Notes under the pieces: generated by a model
What the model was told of the DNA's origin: nothing
Seen by the model: the letters and a program-made list of their open reading frames with translations, nothing else
The model's database searches: none
Assembly (NCBI RefSeq): GCF_947499845.1
Contig: NZ_CANMPM010000012.1
Coordinates: 33,936-97,935, forward strand
DNA: 64,000 nt
Source: an uncultured Pseudokineococcus sp.
Lineage (GTDB): Bacteria > Actinomycetota > Actinomycetes > Actinomycetales > Quadrisphaeraceae
Direction: 5' to 3'
Translations under genes and position numbers: made by a program
Shown here: positions 51,536 through 60,297 of the stretch, in pieces
Numbering within the stretch: the stretch's first letter is position 1
Layout: every line of letters begins with the position of its first letter

Positions 51536-52882
51536 TCAGCTGGGCGGGGGCACGGCCTGCGCGGCCTCGCGGGCGCTCTGGCCGTCGTCGACGCGCTGCT
51601 CGACCGCCTCCACCTGCTCGGGGCGCAGGGGGGCCTTCCCGCCGGTCGTCGGGTCCTCGTCGAGGACCGACTCGCGGATGTACCGGAACACGACGGTGCC
51701 CACCGCGGCGATCGGCACGGCGAGGAAGGCGCCGATGATGCCGGCCAGGGTCCCGCCCGCGGTGACGGCGAGGATGACGACGGCGGGGTGCAGCGCCAGC
51801 GTCTTCCCGACGAGCAGGGGCTGGAGGACGTTGCCCTCGAGCTGCTGCACGAGCAGGACGACGCCGAGGGTCAGCAGGGCGTCCACCCAGCCGTTGCTCA
51901 CGAGGGCCACGAGCGTCGCCAGCGCGCCCGTCGTCACGGCGCCGACGATGGGGATGAACGCCGCGAAGAACACGAGGACGGCGAGGGGGAACGCGAACGG
52001 GACGCCGATGATCCACAGGCCGAGGCCGATGAAGACGGCGTCGACGAGCGCGACGGCGGCCTGGGAGTAGATGTAGCCGCCGAGCGTCGTCCAGACGCGG
52101 GTGAGCAGCTCGTCGACGTGGCCGGCCACCCGCTGCCCGCTCCACAGGTGCAGCCAGGGCAGGAAGCGGGGCCCGTCCTTGGTGAAGAAGAAGGTGAGCA
52201 CGAGGACGAGCAGCAGGGTGATGAGCGCGGAGCCGACGGTGAACAGGCCCGTGAGCAGACCGCTGCCGACCGAGCTGGCGATGGACTGCGCGTTGCTCTG
52301 CAGGCGCTGCAGCCCGTCGTCGAGCCACGTGCTGATCTGGTCGGCGCCGAAGCCGAACATCCCGTTCTGCGTGGCGTCGTTGACCGACTGCTGCAGGCTC
52401 TCGAAGCCGGTGACCACCTGGTCCACGAGGCCGGAGGCCTGGGACAGCACGCGCGGGATGAGGTAGGCGAAGATCCCGATGATCAGGCCGAGGAAGACGA
52501 CGAGCGCGAGGGCCGCCGCCAGGGCGGCCGGCATCACCCGCCGCAGCTGCTTGACGACCGGCCACAGGACGGTCGAGAGGATGAGCGCGAGGACGACCGG
52601 CAGGACGATCGACCACAGCTCGCGCAGCACGAAGAACACGAGCACCAGGCCGAGCACGATGGCGAGGACGCGGAGCACCCACAGGGCCACCGCCGTCGCC
52701 GCCTGCTCCAGCTTGCCGAAGCGGCTCGTGGCGTGGGCGCGCGAGGGGCGCATCTCCACGACGGCGTCGACGGCGTCCTCGTCGACGGCGCGGCGAGCGT
52801 CCTCCGGGGGGGCGTCGGCGTCGTCGACGACGGCGACCCGCCGGGTGGGGCCGGGCCGGCGCAACCGGTCGAGCAGGGACAT
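51536..52882 (-). CDS. AI-2E family transporter (PerM/YdbI-like)
   Basis: 448-residue membrane protein. About 80 cytoplasmic residues precede eight hydrophobic segments arranged 2+6, as in this family. Landmarks are LRELWSIVLPVVLALILSTV, LTFFFTKDGPRFLPWL, GPIPxxG-like FIPIVGAVTTGALATLVAL and the C-terminal GIIGAFLAVPIAAVGTVV. Substrate unknown; some members are Na/H antiporters. ATG 52882 has gaggagct upstream. Confidence 0.9.
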   Translation of the reverse strand: MSLLDRLRRPGPTRRVAVVDDADAPPEDARRAVDEDAVDAVVEMRPSRAHATSRFGKLEQAATAVALWVLRVLAIVLGLVLVFFVLRELWSIVLPVVLALILSTVLWPVVKQLRRVMPAALAAALALVVFLGLIIGIFAYLIPRVLSQASGLVDQVVTGFESLQQSVNDATQNGMFGFGADQISTWLDDGLQRLQSNAQSIASSVGSGLLTGLFTVGSALITLLLVLVLTFFFTKDGPRFLPWLHLWSGQRVAGHVDELLTRVWTTLGGYIYSQAAVALVDAVFIGLGLWIIGVPFAFPLAVLVFFAAFIPIVGAVTTGALATLVALVSNGWVDALLTLGVVLLVQQLEGNVLQPLLVGKTLALHPAVVILAVTAGGTLAGIIGAFLAVPIAAVGTVVFRYIRESVLDEDPTTGGKAPLRPEQVEAVEQRVDDGQSAREAAQAVPPPS

Positions 52883-53011
52883 GCGGAGCTCCTCACCGCG
52901 GCCCCCGGGCGGCGGCCGCGCGCCCACTCTGGCGCCTCGCCGCCCCCGCCCGCGAACGCGCGGGCCCGCGCCCGGCGCCACCGGTGCCTCCCGGCCCCCG
53001 GCGGGCGTCCC

Positions 53012-53017
53012 TAGGCT
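53012..53017 (+). promoter_or_regulatory. leaderless promoter -10 (TAGGCT), acyl-CoA synthetase gene
   Basis: TAGGCT, 6 bases before ATG 53024; no Shine-Dalgarno. Confidence 0.6.
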
Positions 53018-53023
53018 GCGCCC

Positions 53024-54883
53024 ATGAGCGCAGTGCAGCACTCCTCCCGCGACGGCTCGGGACGGGGGGCCGGCCGGACCTGGTGGTGGCAGGTCGACCC
53101 GCCCGCGAGCCTGGCCGACGTCGTCGTCCGCGCCGCCGAGGACGAGCCCGACCGCGAGGTGCTGGCCCGGCGCGCCGGCGGGGGCTGGGAGGCCGTCACC
53201 GCGGCGCGCTTCCGCGAGGAGGTCGAGCAGGTGGCGCTCGGGCTGCTCGACGCCGGCGTCGCGCCGGGCGACCGCGTCGGGCTCATGGCACGCACCCGGT
53301 ACGAGTGGACGCTCGTGGACGCCGCCGTGTGGGCGGTCGGGGGCGTCGTGGTGCCGGTCTACGAGACCAGCGCGCCCGACCAGCTGCGGTGGATCCTCGA
53401 GGACTCGGGCGCCGTGGCCTGCTTCGTCGAGACCCCGAGCCACGCGCGCACGCTGGCGCAGGTCGCCGACGGGCTGCCGGCGCTGCGGACGTCCTGGGTG
53501 GTCGACGGGGGCGCCACGGGCGTCCTGCCGACGCTCGCCGACCTGATCTCGGCGGGGTCTTCGGCGGGCGTCGACGGGCGCGCCGAGCTCGAGCGCCGTC
53601 GGGCGGCCCTCACCCGGGACGACGTCGCGACGATCATCTACACCTCGGGCACGACCGGCCGGCCCAAGGGCTGCGTCCTCACCCACGGCAACTTCCTCGT
53701 CGAGTGCGGCACGGCCGTGGAGCTCCTGCCCGAGCTCTTCGAGGACCCGGGCTCCTCGACGCTGCTCTTCCTCCCTCTCGCCCACGTCTTCGGCCGGATG
53801 ATCGAGGTCGCCGTCCTCATGGCCCGCATCCGGGTCGGGCACAGCGACGTCGCCCGCATCACGCGCGACCTCCCGACCTTCCAGCCCTCCTTCGTGCTCG
53901 CCGTGCCGCGCGTCTTCGAGCGCGTCTACGAGACGGCGCGGCGCCGCGCGACGACCGAGGGCAAGGGGGCCGTGTTCCAGCGCGCCGCCGACGTCGCCTC
54001 CGCCTGGAGCCGCGCCCAGGACGGCGGGCGGCCGGGCCTGGTGCTGCGGGCCCAGCACGCGCTGTTCGACCGGATCGTCTACGGCAAGCTCCGCGCCGCG
54101 CTGGGCGGTCGCGCCGAGTGGGCGGTCTCCGGCGGCGCTCCCCTCGGCGAGCGCCTGGGCCACTTCTACCGGGGCATCGGCCTGACCATCCTCGAGGGCT
54201 ACGGGCTCACCGAGACGACGGCGGCCACGACGGTCAACACCCCCCGCGACCAGAGGGTCGGCTCGGTGGGGCGCGCGCTGCCGGGCACGGAGCTGCGCAT
54301 CTCCGAGGCGGGCGAGGTCCAGGTGCGCGGCGGGCACGTCTTCCGGGAGTACCTCGGCAACGCGCGGGCGACGCGCGAGGTCCTCGACGACGACGGCTGG
54401 TTCGCCACCGGCGACCTCGGCTCCCTCGACGCCGACGGGTACCTGACGATCACCGGGCGCTCGAAGGACATCCTCGTGACCTCCTCGGGGAAGAACGTCT
54501 CCCCCGGCCCGCTGGAGGACAGCCTGCGGGCGCACCCCCTCGTGAGCCAGGCCGTCGTCGTCGGCGACGGGCGCAGCAGCGTGGGGGCGCTCGTCACGCT
54601 CGACCAGGAGGCGCTCGACGCCTGGCTCGCCCAGGCCGGCCGCCCGGCCGCGCCGGCCGCCGACCTCGTCGAGGACCCCGACCTGCTGGCCGAGCTGCGC
54701 CGGGCCGTCGACGCGGCCAACGAGAGCGTGTCCTCCGCGGAGGGCATCCGGCGCCTGCGGGTCCTGCCCGTCGACCTCACCGAGGAGGGCGGGCAGCTGA
54801 CGCCGAGCATGAAGGTCAAGCGCGGCGTCGTCCTCGAGGAGTTCGCCGACGAGGTGGAGGCGATGTACCGCCCGCGCCGTTAG
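53024..54883 (+). CDS. long-chain fatty-acid-CoA ligase (FadD15-like)
   Basis: 619-residue AMP-forming ligase that activates fatty acids to acyl-CoA. Motifs: IYTSGTTGRPKGCVLTHGN, GYGLTETTAATTVN, WFATGDLGSLDADGYLTITG, SSGKNVSPGP and the C-terminal catalytic lysine in TPSMKVKRGVV. Most like mycobacterial FadD15/AAE15 proteins. It could supply acyl-CoA to OleA, but it is 23 kb away and on its own promoter, so that link is only inference. Confidence 0.93.
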   Translation: MSAVQHSSRDGSGRGAGRTWWWQVDPPASLADVVVRAAEDEPDREVLARRAGGGWEAVTAARFREEVEQVALGLLDAGVAPGDRVGLMARTRYEWTLVDAAVWAVGGVVVPVYETSAPDQLRWILEDSGAVACFVETPSHARTLAQVADGLPALRTSWVVDGGATGVLPTLADLISAGSSAGVDGRAELERRRAALTRDDVATIIYTSGTTGRPKGCVLTHGNFLVECGTAVELLPELFEDPGSSTLLFLPLAHVFGRMIEVAVLMARIRVGHSDVARITRDLPTFQPSFVLAVPRVFERVYETARRRATTEGKGAVFQRAADVASAWSRAQDGGRPGLVLRAQHALFDRIVYGKLRAALGGRAEWAVSGGAPLGERLGHFYRGIGLTILEGYGLTETTAATTVNTPRDQRVGSVGRALPGTELRISEAGEVQVRGGHVFREYLGNARATREVLDDDGWFATGDLGSLDADGYLTITGRSKDILVTSSGKNVSPGPLEDSLRAHPLVSQAVVVGDGRSSVGALVTLDQEALDAWLAQAGRPAAPAADLVEDPDLLAELRRAVDAANESVSSAEGIRRLRVLPVDLTEEGGQLTPSMKVKRGVVLEEFADEVEAMYRPRR

Positions 54884-55069
54884 CGGGCCGCCCCGGCGCC
54901 GGGAGCGCCACCGGGTCGCCGTCCGGCGGGCGCCTCGCGGTCGCCGGTCCGTCGGCGCGTGGACACCCGGGTCGGGTGGGGTCGACGCCGTCGGGGAAGG
55001 GCTCCAGACCCGGGACGCGGCTGCCGATGGACCGGCAGGATGGGACGACGACGAGGCGGGGAGCCGGCG

Positions 55070-56617
55070 GTGCGGGGCAGGACGAGGACGCGGCGGACGA
55101 CGAGCGCGGCAGCGGTGGTGCTGGCGAGCGCCGCGCTGTGCGGAGGGCTCGTCGTCCCGGCGGCGGCCGCGGGTGCGGCGACGCCGCCCGCGACGGGCGC
55201 GGCTGTGGAGCCGCTCCCCGGTGCGACGACCGGCCCCGAGGACGCCGGAGCCGACGGCACCGCACCCGTGCCGGCCGAGACGCCCGCGCCGGTCGAGACG
55301 CCCGCGCCGGGCGCTCCGCAGGACGGCGTCGCCCCGGGCGGCGCCGCTGCTGCTGACGACGGCGCGGTCCCTGAGGAGGGCGCTGCCCCTGAGGAGGGCG
55401 CTGCCCCCCAGGACGGGGCTGCTCCGGAGGACGGCGCTGCCCCGGACGGGGAGACCGCGCCGGAGGACGGCGAGGAGCCGGCGGCGCCCGAGGAGCCCGC
55501 TCCCGGGCCCGACCCGCGGGCGGTCGCCGCCTACGAGGCCGCGGTGGCCGCCTCGGCGGAGGCGTCGGCGCGGCTGGCCGAGGTGTCCGCCCGGGCGACC
55601 GCCGCCCTGGAGGCCCGCGACGCCGCCCGCGCCCGCCACGACGCGGCCCTCGCCGAGCGCGCCCACCAGGAGCAGGTCGCGGCGTCGGCGGCGACCCTCG
55701 TCGCGCAGGGCCGCAGCGCCGTGGGCCGCTGGGCCAGCTCGGCCTACCGCGGCGCCGAGGACGCCCGCGGCGGCATGCCGGTCGCCTCGGCGCTGCTCGG
55801 CAGCGCGACGACCGACGAGGTCGGCTCCCAGCTGAGCCTGCTCCAGGCCGTCGGGCGCCAGCGCGAGGGCGCCGTGCGCGGCGCCCTCGACGCCGAGCGC
55901 CTCGCCGAGCAGGCGCTGGCGCGCGCGGCGGCCGCCGAGGTCCGCGCCGTGGCCGAGCAGCGGACGGCCGACGCCGAGGCGGCGGAGGCCGAGACCGCGC
56001 TGGCGGAGCAGCGCGAGCTGGCCGCCGCGGTCGACGCCCGCCTGGCCGCGGCCCGCGAGGAGCTCGGCCTGCCCGAGGGCGTCACGGCGCCCCCGCTCGC
56101 CGTCGGGGGCCTGGCGGGCGTGCAGGCCGCCGGCGCGGCCCGCGGGGGCGGCTGCGCCTCGAGCGACCTCAGCGCGTACGCCAACGGCCAGATCCCCCAG
56201 GAGGCGCTCTGCGACCTGCGGACGGCGCCGGGCCACCGCCTGCGCGGGGACGCGGCGGCGGCCTTCGACGCCATGAGCCGGGCGTACGAGCAGGTCTTCG
56301 GGACGCCGCTGTGCGTCACCGACTCCTACCGGCCCCTCGCCGACCAGATCCGCCTGCGGGCCACGAAGCCGGGCCTCGCCGCCGTCCCCGGCACGAGCCG
56401 CCACGGCCTCGGCCGCGCCGTGGACCTGTGCGGGGGCGTGGACGACTTCGGGACGCCGCAGCACGAGTGGGTCGTCCAGCGGGCCCCCCTCTTCGGCTGG
56501 TTCCACCCCTCGTGGGCCGGGCGCGGCGGCAGCAAGCCGGAGCCGTGGCACTTCGAGTTCGCCGAGACCGCGAGCGGCGCGGGCGCGGGCCCGGCTCCGG
56601 CTCCGGCGGCCCCGTGA
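55070..56617 (+). CDS. secreted D-alanyl-D-alanine carboxypeptidase, M15B (VanY type), with coiled coil
   Basis: 515 residues. Signal peptide (RTRRTTSAAAVVLASAALCG...AAAAGAA), an acidic Ala/Pro repeat linker (residues ~60-150, EEGAAPEEGAAPQDGAAPED), a coiled coil (~155-335), then an M15B peptidase domain with zinc ligands in GTSRHGLGRAVDLCGG and EPWHFEFAE. Cuts the terminal D-Ala of wall peptides. The coiled coil + peptidase plan resembles NlpC/EnvC-type wall hydrolase architectures. GTG 55070 has ggggag upstream; ATG 55040 is alternative. Confidence 0.88.
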   Translation: MRGRTRTRRTTSAAAVVLASAALCGGLVVPAAAAGAATPPATGAAVEPLPGATTGPEDAGADGTAPVPAETPAPVETPAPGAPQDGVAPGGAAAADDGAVPEEGAAPEEGAAPQDGAAPEDGAAPDGETAPEDGEEPAAPEEPAPGPDPRAVAAYEAAVAASAEASARLAEVSARATAALEARDAARARHDAALAERAHQEQVAASAATLVAQGRSAVGRWASSAYRGAEDARGGMPVASALLGSATTDEVGSQLSLLQAVGRQREGAVRGALDAERLAEQALARAAAAEVRAVAEQRTADAEAAEAETALAEQRELAAAVDARLAAAREELGLPEGVTAPPLAVGGLAGVQAAGAARGGGCASSDLSAYANGQIPQEALCDLRTAPGHRLRGDAAAAFDAMSRAYEQVFGTPLCVTDSYRPLADQIRLRATKPGLAAVPGTSRHGLGRAVDLCGGVDDFGTPQHEWVVQRAPLFGWFHPSWAGRGGSKPEPWHFEFAETASGAGAGPAPAPAAP

Positions 56618-56645
56618 CGGCAGCGCGCCACCCGGGCGCAGCCCG

Positions 56646-57446
56646 GTGACGTCCGGTCCGGGCCGCCCCCGTCCCGGAGTCCTCGCGGGCGACGGACCGC
56701 TCCTGCTCGCCCACCGGGGCTTCTCGCGGGACGGTCTGGAGAACACCCTCCCGGCCTTCGCGGCGGCCCTGGAGCTGGGCGCCGACCTCGTCGAGACCGA
56801 CGTCCACACCACCGCCGACGGGGTGCTCGTCGCCTTCCACGACGACCGCCTCGACCGGGTGACCGACGCGGAGGGCGAGCTGGCGCGGACCCCCTGGTCG
56901 GTGGTCTCGCGCGCCCGCATCGGCGGCCGGGAGGCCGTGCCGCGCCTCGTGGACGTCCTCGAGGCCCTCCCCGGGGCGCGGCTCAACATCGACGTCAAGG
57001 CCCCGGGCGCCGTGGAGCCGCTCGCGGAGCTGCTCCGCCGGACCGGGGCGTGGCGCCGCGTCGTCGTCGCGAGCTTCTCCGAGCGCCGCCGCCGCGCCGT
57101 GCTCGCGGGCCTGCCCGCCGCGACCGCCGCCTCGGCCGGGGCGCCGCTCGTCGCCGCCGTCGTGGGGGCCGTCCGCGCCCCCCTGCCCGCGGCCGCGCGG
57201 CGGCGGGCCGTCGCCCGGGCCCTGGCGGGCGTCGACGTCCTCCAGGTGCCCGAGCGCGTGGCCACCCCCGCGTTCGTGCGCGCCGTCCACGAGGCGGGCC
57301 GGCTCGTCCACGTGTGGACGGTCGACGACGTCCCGACGATGCACCGGCTGCTCGACGAGGGCGTCGACGGGCTCGTGACCGACCGCACCGACCTCCTGCG
57401 CCGCGTGCTGGACGCCCGCGCCGGTGGGCCGGGGCGCGCGCGGTGA
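56646..57446 (+). CDS. glycerophosphodiester phosphodiesterase
   Basis: Releases glycerol 3-phosphate from deacylated phospholipids. 266 residues of the GDPD TIM barrel: LLAHRGFSRDGLENTLPAF, ADLVETDVHTTADGVLVAFHDDRLDRVTD, and VHVWTVDDVPTMHRLLDEGVDGLVTDRTD. No signal peptide, so cytosolic. Its stop overlaps the GTG of the MFS gene (GTGA). Confidence 0.93.
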   Translation: MTSGPGRPRPGVLAGDGPLLLAHRGFSRDGLENTLPAFAAALELGADLVETDVHTTADGVLVAFHDDRLDRVTDAEGELARTPWSVVSRARIGGREAVPRLVDVLEALPGARLNIDVKAPGAVEPLAELLRRTGAWRRVVVASFSERRRRAVLAGLPAATAASAGAPLVAAVVGAVRAPLPAAARRRAVARALAGVDVLQVPERVATPAFVRAVHEAGRLVHVWTVDDVPTMHRLLDEGVDGLVTDRTDLLRRVLDARAGGPGRAR

Positions 57447-58849
57447 GCCGCTCCCCCGCCCCGCGCGCCCCGGGCGCACCGGTGCCCCCGGAGCTCCGCC
57501 GCGAGCGCCGCGCCTGGTACGTCTACGACTGGGCGAACTCGGCGTACGTCACGACGACGGGCACGGTGCTCTTCGCCCCCTACCTCACCGCCGTGGCCAC
57601 GGCGGCCGCCTGCCCCGACCTCGCCGACGGGGCGGCGTGCGACGCCACCCTCTCGGTCCTCGGCGTGCCCGTGGCCCCGGGGTCGCTGGCGCTGTACACG
57701 ACGACGGTCTCGACGGCGCTCAGCGCGCTGCTGCTGCCGCTCGTCGGCGCCCTGTGCGACCAGGTCGTCCGCAAGCGCCTGCTCCTGGGGGCCTTCGCGC
57801 TCGTCGGCGCCGCGGCCGCCGCCGCCATGGCCGCCGTCACGGGCACCGACTGGCAGCTCGGCGTCGTCCTGCAGGTGGTGGCCGGGGCCTCGCTCGGGGC
57901 CTCCCTCGTCGTCTACAACGCCCTGCTGCTCGACCTCGCCGGCCCTGACGAGCGCGACGCCGTCTCCAGCCGGGGCTGGGCGCTGGGCTACCTGGGCGGC
58001 TTCCTCCTGCTCGCGGCCAACCTCGCCGTCGTGTCCGGGCGCGACGCGCTCGGGCTCACGGAGGCCGAGGCGGTGCGCGTGAGCCTGCTGTCCGCCGGGG
58101 TGTGGTGGGGCGTCTTCAGCCTCGTGCCCGTCCTCGGGCTGCGGGACCGCCCCCTCGTGCGGCCCCCGGACGACGAGCCGGCGCCCGCGCGGCGGCGGGG
58201 CGCCCTGGCCGGCAGCGCCGGCGAGCTCGTGAGGACGCTGCGCCACGCGCGGGGGCATCCCATGACGCTCCTGCTGCTCGCGGCCTTCCTGCTCTACAAC
58301 GACGGCGTCCAGACGGTGATCTACGCCGCCAGCCTCTTCGGCACGGTCGAGCTGGGCCTCGCGCAGGCGCAGCTCATCACCGCGATCCTCCTCGTGCAGG
58401 CCGTCGCCTTCGTGGGTGCGCTCGTCTTCGGCGCCCTCGCCGGCCGCTTCGGCGCGAGGCGCACGGTGCTGTGGTCGCTCGTCGCGTGGACGGCCGTCGT
58501 GGCGGCCGGCTTCGTCCTGCCGCCCGGCCGCTTCGGCCTCTTCCTGCTCCTCGCCGTCGCCATCGGGCTCGTGCTCGGCGGCACCCAGGCCATCTCCCGG
58601 TCGCTCTACAGCCAGCTCGTGCCGGTGGGCCGGGAGGCGCAGTACTTCAGCCTGTACCAGGCGGCCGAGCGCGGGACCTCGTGGGTCGGGACCCTCGTCT
58701 TCGGCCTCGTCTACCAGCTCACGGGCTCCTACCGGCCCGCCGTCGCCTCGCTCGTCGTCTTCTTCGTGCTCGGCGGCCTCCTGCTGCTGCGGGTCGACGT
58801 CCGTCGGGGGATCGCGGACGCGGGCCGCGAGCAGCCGAGGAGGGTGTGA
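57443..58849 (+). CDS. MFS transporter, UMF1 (Atg22-like) family
   Basis: 468 residues with 12 hydrophobic segments. Starts RRERRAWYVYDWANSAYVTT, the hallmark of the UMF1 family, and later GTQAISRSLYSQLVPVGREAQYFSLYQAAERGTSWVG. Substrate unknown. Translationally coupled to the glycerophosphodiesterase, hinting at transport of a related lipid-breakdown product, but this is inference. Confidence 0.9.
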   Translation: MSRSPAPRAPGAPVPPELRRERRAWYVYDWANSAYVTTTGTVLFAPYLTAVATAAACPDLADGAACDATLSVLGVPVAPGSLALYTTTVSTALSALLLPLVGALCDQVVRKRLLLGAFALVGAAAAAAMAAVTGTDWQLGVVLQVVAGASLGASLVVYNALLLDLAGPDERDAVSSRGWALGYLGGFLLLAANLAVVSGRDALGLTEAEAVRVSLLSAGVWWGVFSLVPVLGLRDRPLVRPPDDEPAPARRRGALAGSAGELVRTLRHARGHPMTLLLLAAFLLYNDGVQTVIYAASLFGTVELGLAQAQLITAILLVQAVAFVGALVFGALAGRFGARRTVLWSLVAWTAVVAAGFVLPPGRFGLFLLLAVAIGLVLGGTQAISRSLYSQLVPVGREAQYFSLYQAAERGTSWVGTLVFGLVYQLTGSYRPAVASLVVFFVLGGLLLLRVDVRRGIADAGREQPRRV

Positions 58850-59186
58850 GGGGCGCGCGGCCCACCGGGCGGGGGGCACGAGCGCAGCGGAGACCAGCGG
58901 GGGCGGGCGCTGCTCCGTCCGGGTGACGCCGGCCGCGCCGCGCGCGCGCCGGTGCGGGGCGGACCAGGAACCTGAAGCGCCGCCCGGGCATCCGCAGGAG
59001 GCCGCGGCGTCGAAGGAGGGGTGACGGGCCCGGGGACCGCGGGCCCGGCCCGGCCGGGGGGAACTCCCAGGTGCCGCCCAGCCGGATGAGGAACAGGGTG
59101 CTGCGGGTGACCGTTGGACCCCAGGTACCGGACGCCCCCACCCCGCGGCGTCCCGTGGCAGCAGAACAGGATGGAGGTGGCTCACC
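58850..59186 (+). other. 337-base intergenic region before rbpA
   Basis: No gene is visible. It carries scattered GC inverted repeats and, near its 3' end, a SigR-like promoter (59090-59115). A Shine-Dalgarno (ggatggaggt) precedes the rbpA start. Confidence 0.6.
59090..59115 (+). promoter_or_regulatory. SigR-type promoter, GGAAC-N18-GTT, upstream of rbpA
   Basis: GGAAC (59090-59094), exactly 18 bases, then GTT (59113-59115). This matches the disulphide-stress SigR/SigH promoter (GGAAY-N18/19-GTT). rbpA is a known SigR target in Streptomyces coelicolor. Confidence 0.65.
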
Positions 59187-59537
59187 ATGGCCGACAGGAG
59201 CCTGAGAGGCACCCGGCTGGGCGCGGCGAGCCTCGAGTCGGACACCGGCGTCGAGCCGGCGCCCCGGCAGATGCGCGAGTACGTCTGCTCGAACGACCAC
59301 CGGACCGTCGTCCCGCTCTCCGTGGAGGCGGACGTGCCGGCGCTCTGGGAGTGCCGGTGCGGCGAGATGGCGCTCCTGCGGGACGCCTCGCGCCCCGAGG
59401 AGAAGCCGGGCAAGCCCCCGCGCACGCACTGGGACATGCTGCTGGAGCGGCGCTCGGTCGCCGACCTGCAGGTGCTCCTCGACGAGAGGCTGGAGCTGCT
59501 GCGCAGCGGCATGCTCCACGCCAAGCGCTCCGCCTGA
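59187..59537 (+). CDS. rbpA: RNA polymerase-binding protein RbpA
   Basis: Actinobacterial transcription factor that binds the housekeeping sigma and stabilises open complexes. 116 residues: N-terminal tail with MADRSLRGTRLGAASLESD, zinc/beta core with CSNDHRTVVPL and WECRCGEMALL, basic linker KPGKPPRTHWDMLLERRS, and the sigma-interacting C-terminal helix VADLQVLLDERLELLR. ATG with a good Shine-Dalgarno. Confidence 0.97.
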   Translation: MADRSLRGTRLGAASLESDTGVEPAPRQMREYVCSNDHRTVVPLSVEADVPALWECRCGEMALLRDASRPEEKPGKPPRTHWDMLLERRSVADLQVLLDERLELLRSGMLHAKRSA

Positions 59538-59596
59538 GCGCTCGCGCACCGCTCGTGCTCCCGGCCCCCTGACCTCGGCGCCGGCCCGCGCGAAGC

Positions 59597-59653
59597 GCAC
59601 CACGACGACGGCCGCGCCACCCCGTTCGGGTGGCGCGGCCGTCGTCGTGGTGC
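59597..59653. terminator. bidirectional terminator, perfect 26-bp stem
   Basis: 26 paired bases (59597-59622 with 59628-59653) and a 5-base loop CGTTC between convergent rbpA and fxsA. Longest perfect hairpin in the window. Confidence 0.9.
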
Positions 59654-59664
59654 GGGTCGGCGCG

Positions 59665-60293
<629 letters not shown>

Positions 60294-60297
<4 letters not shown>

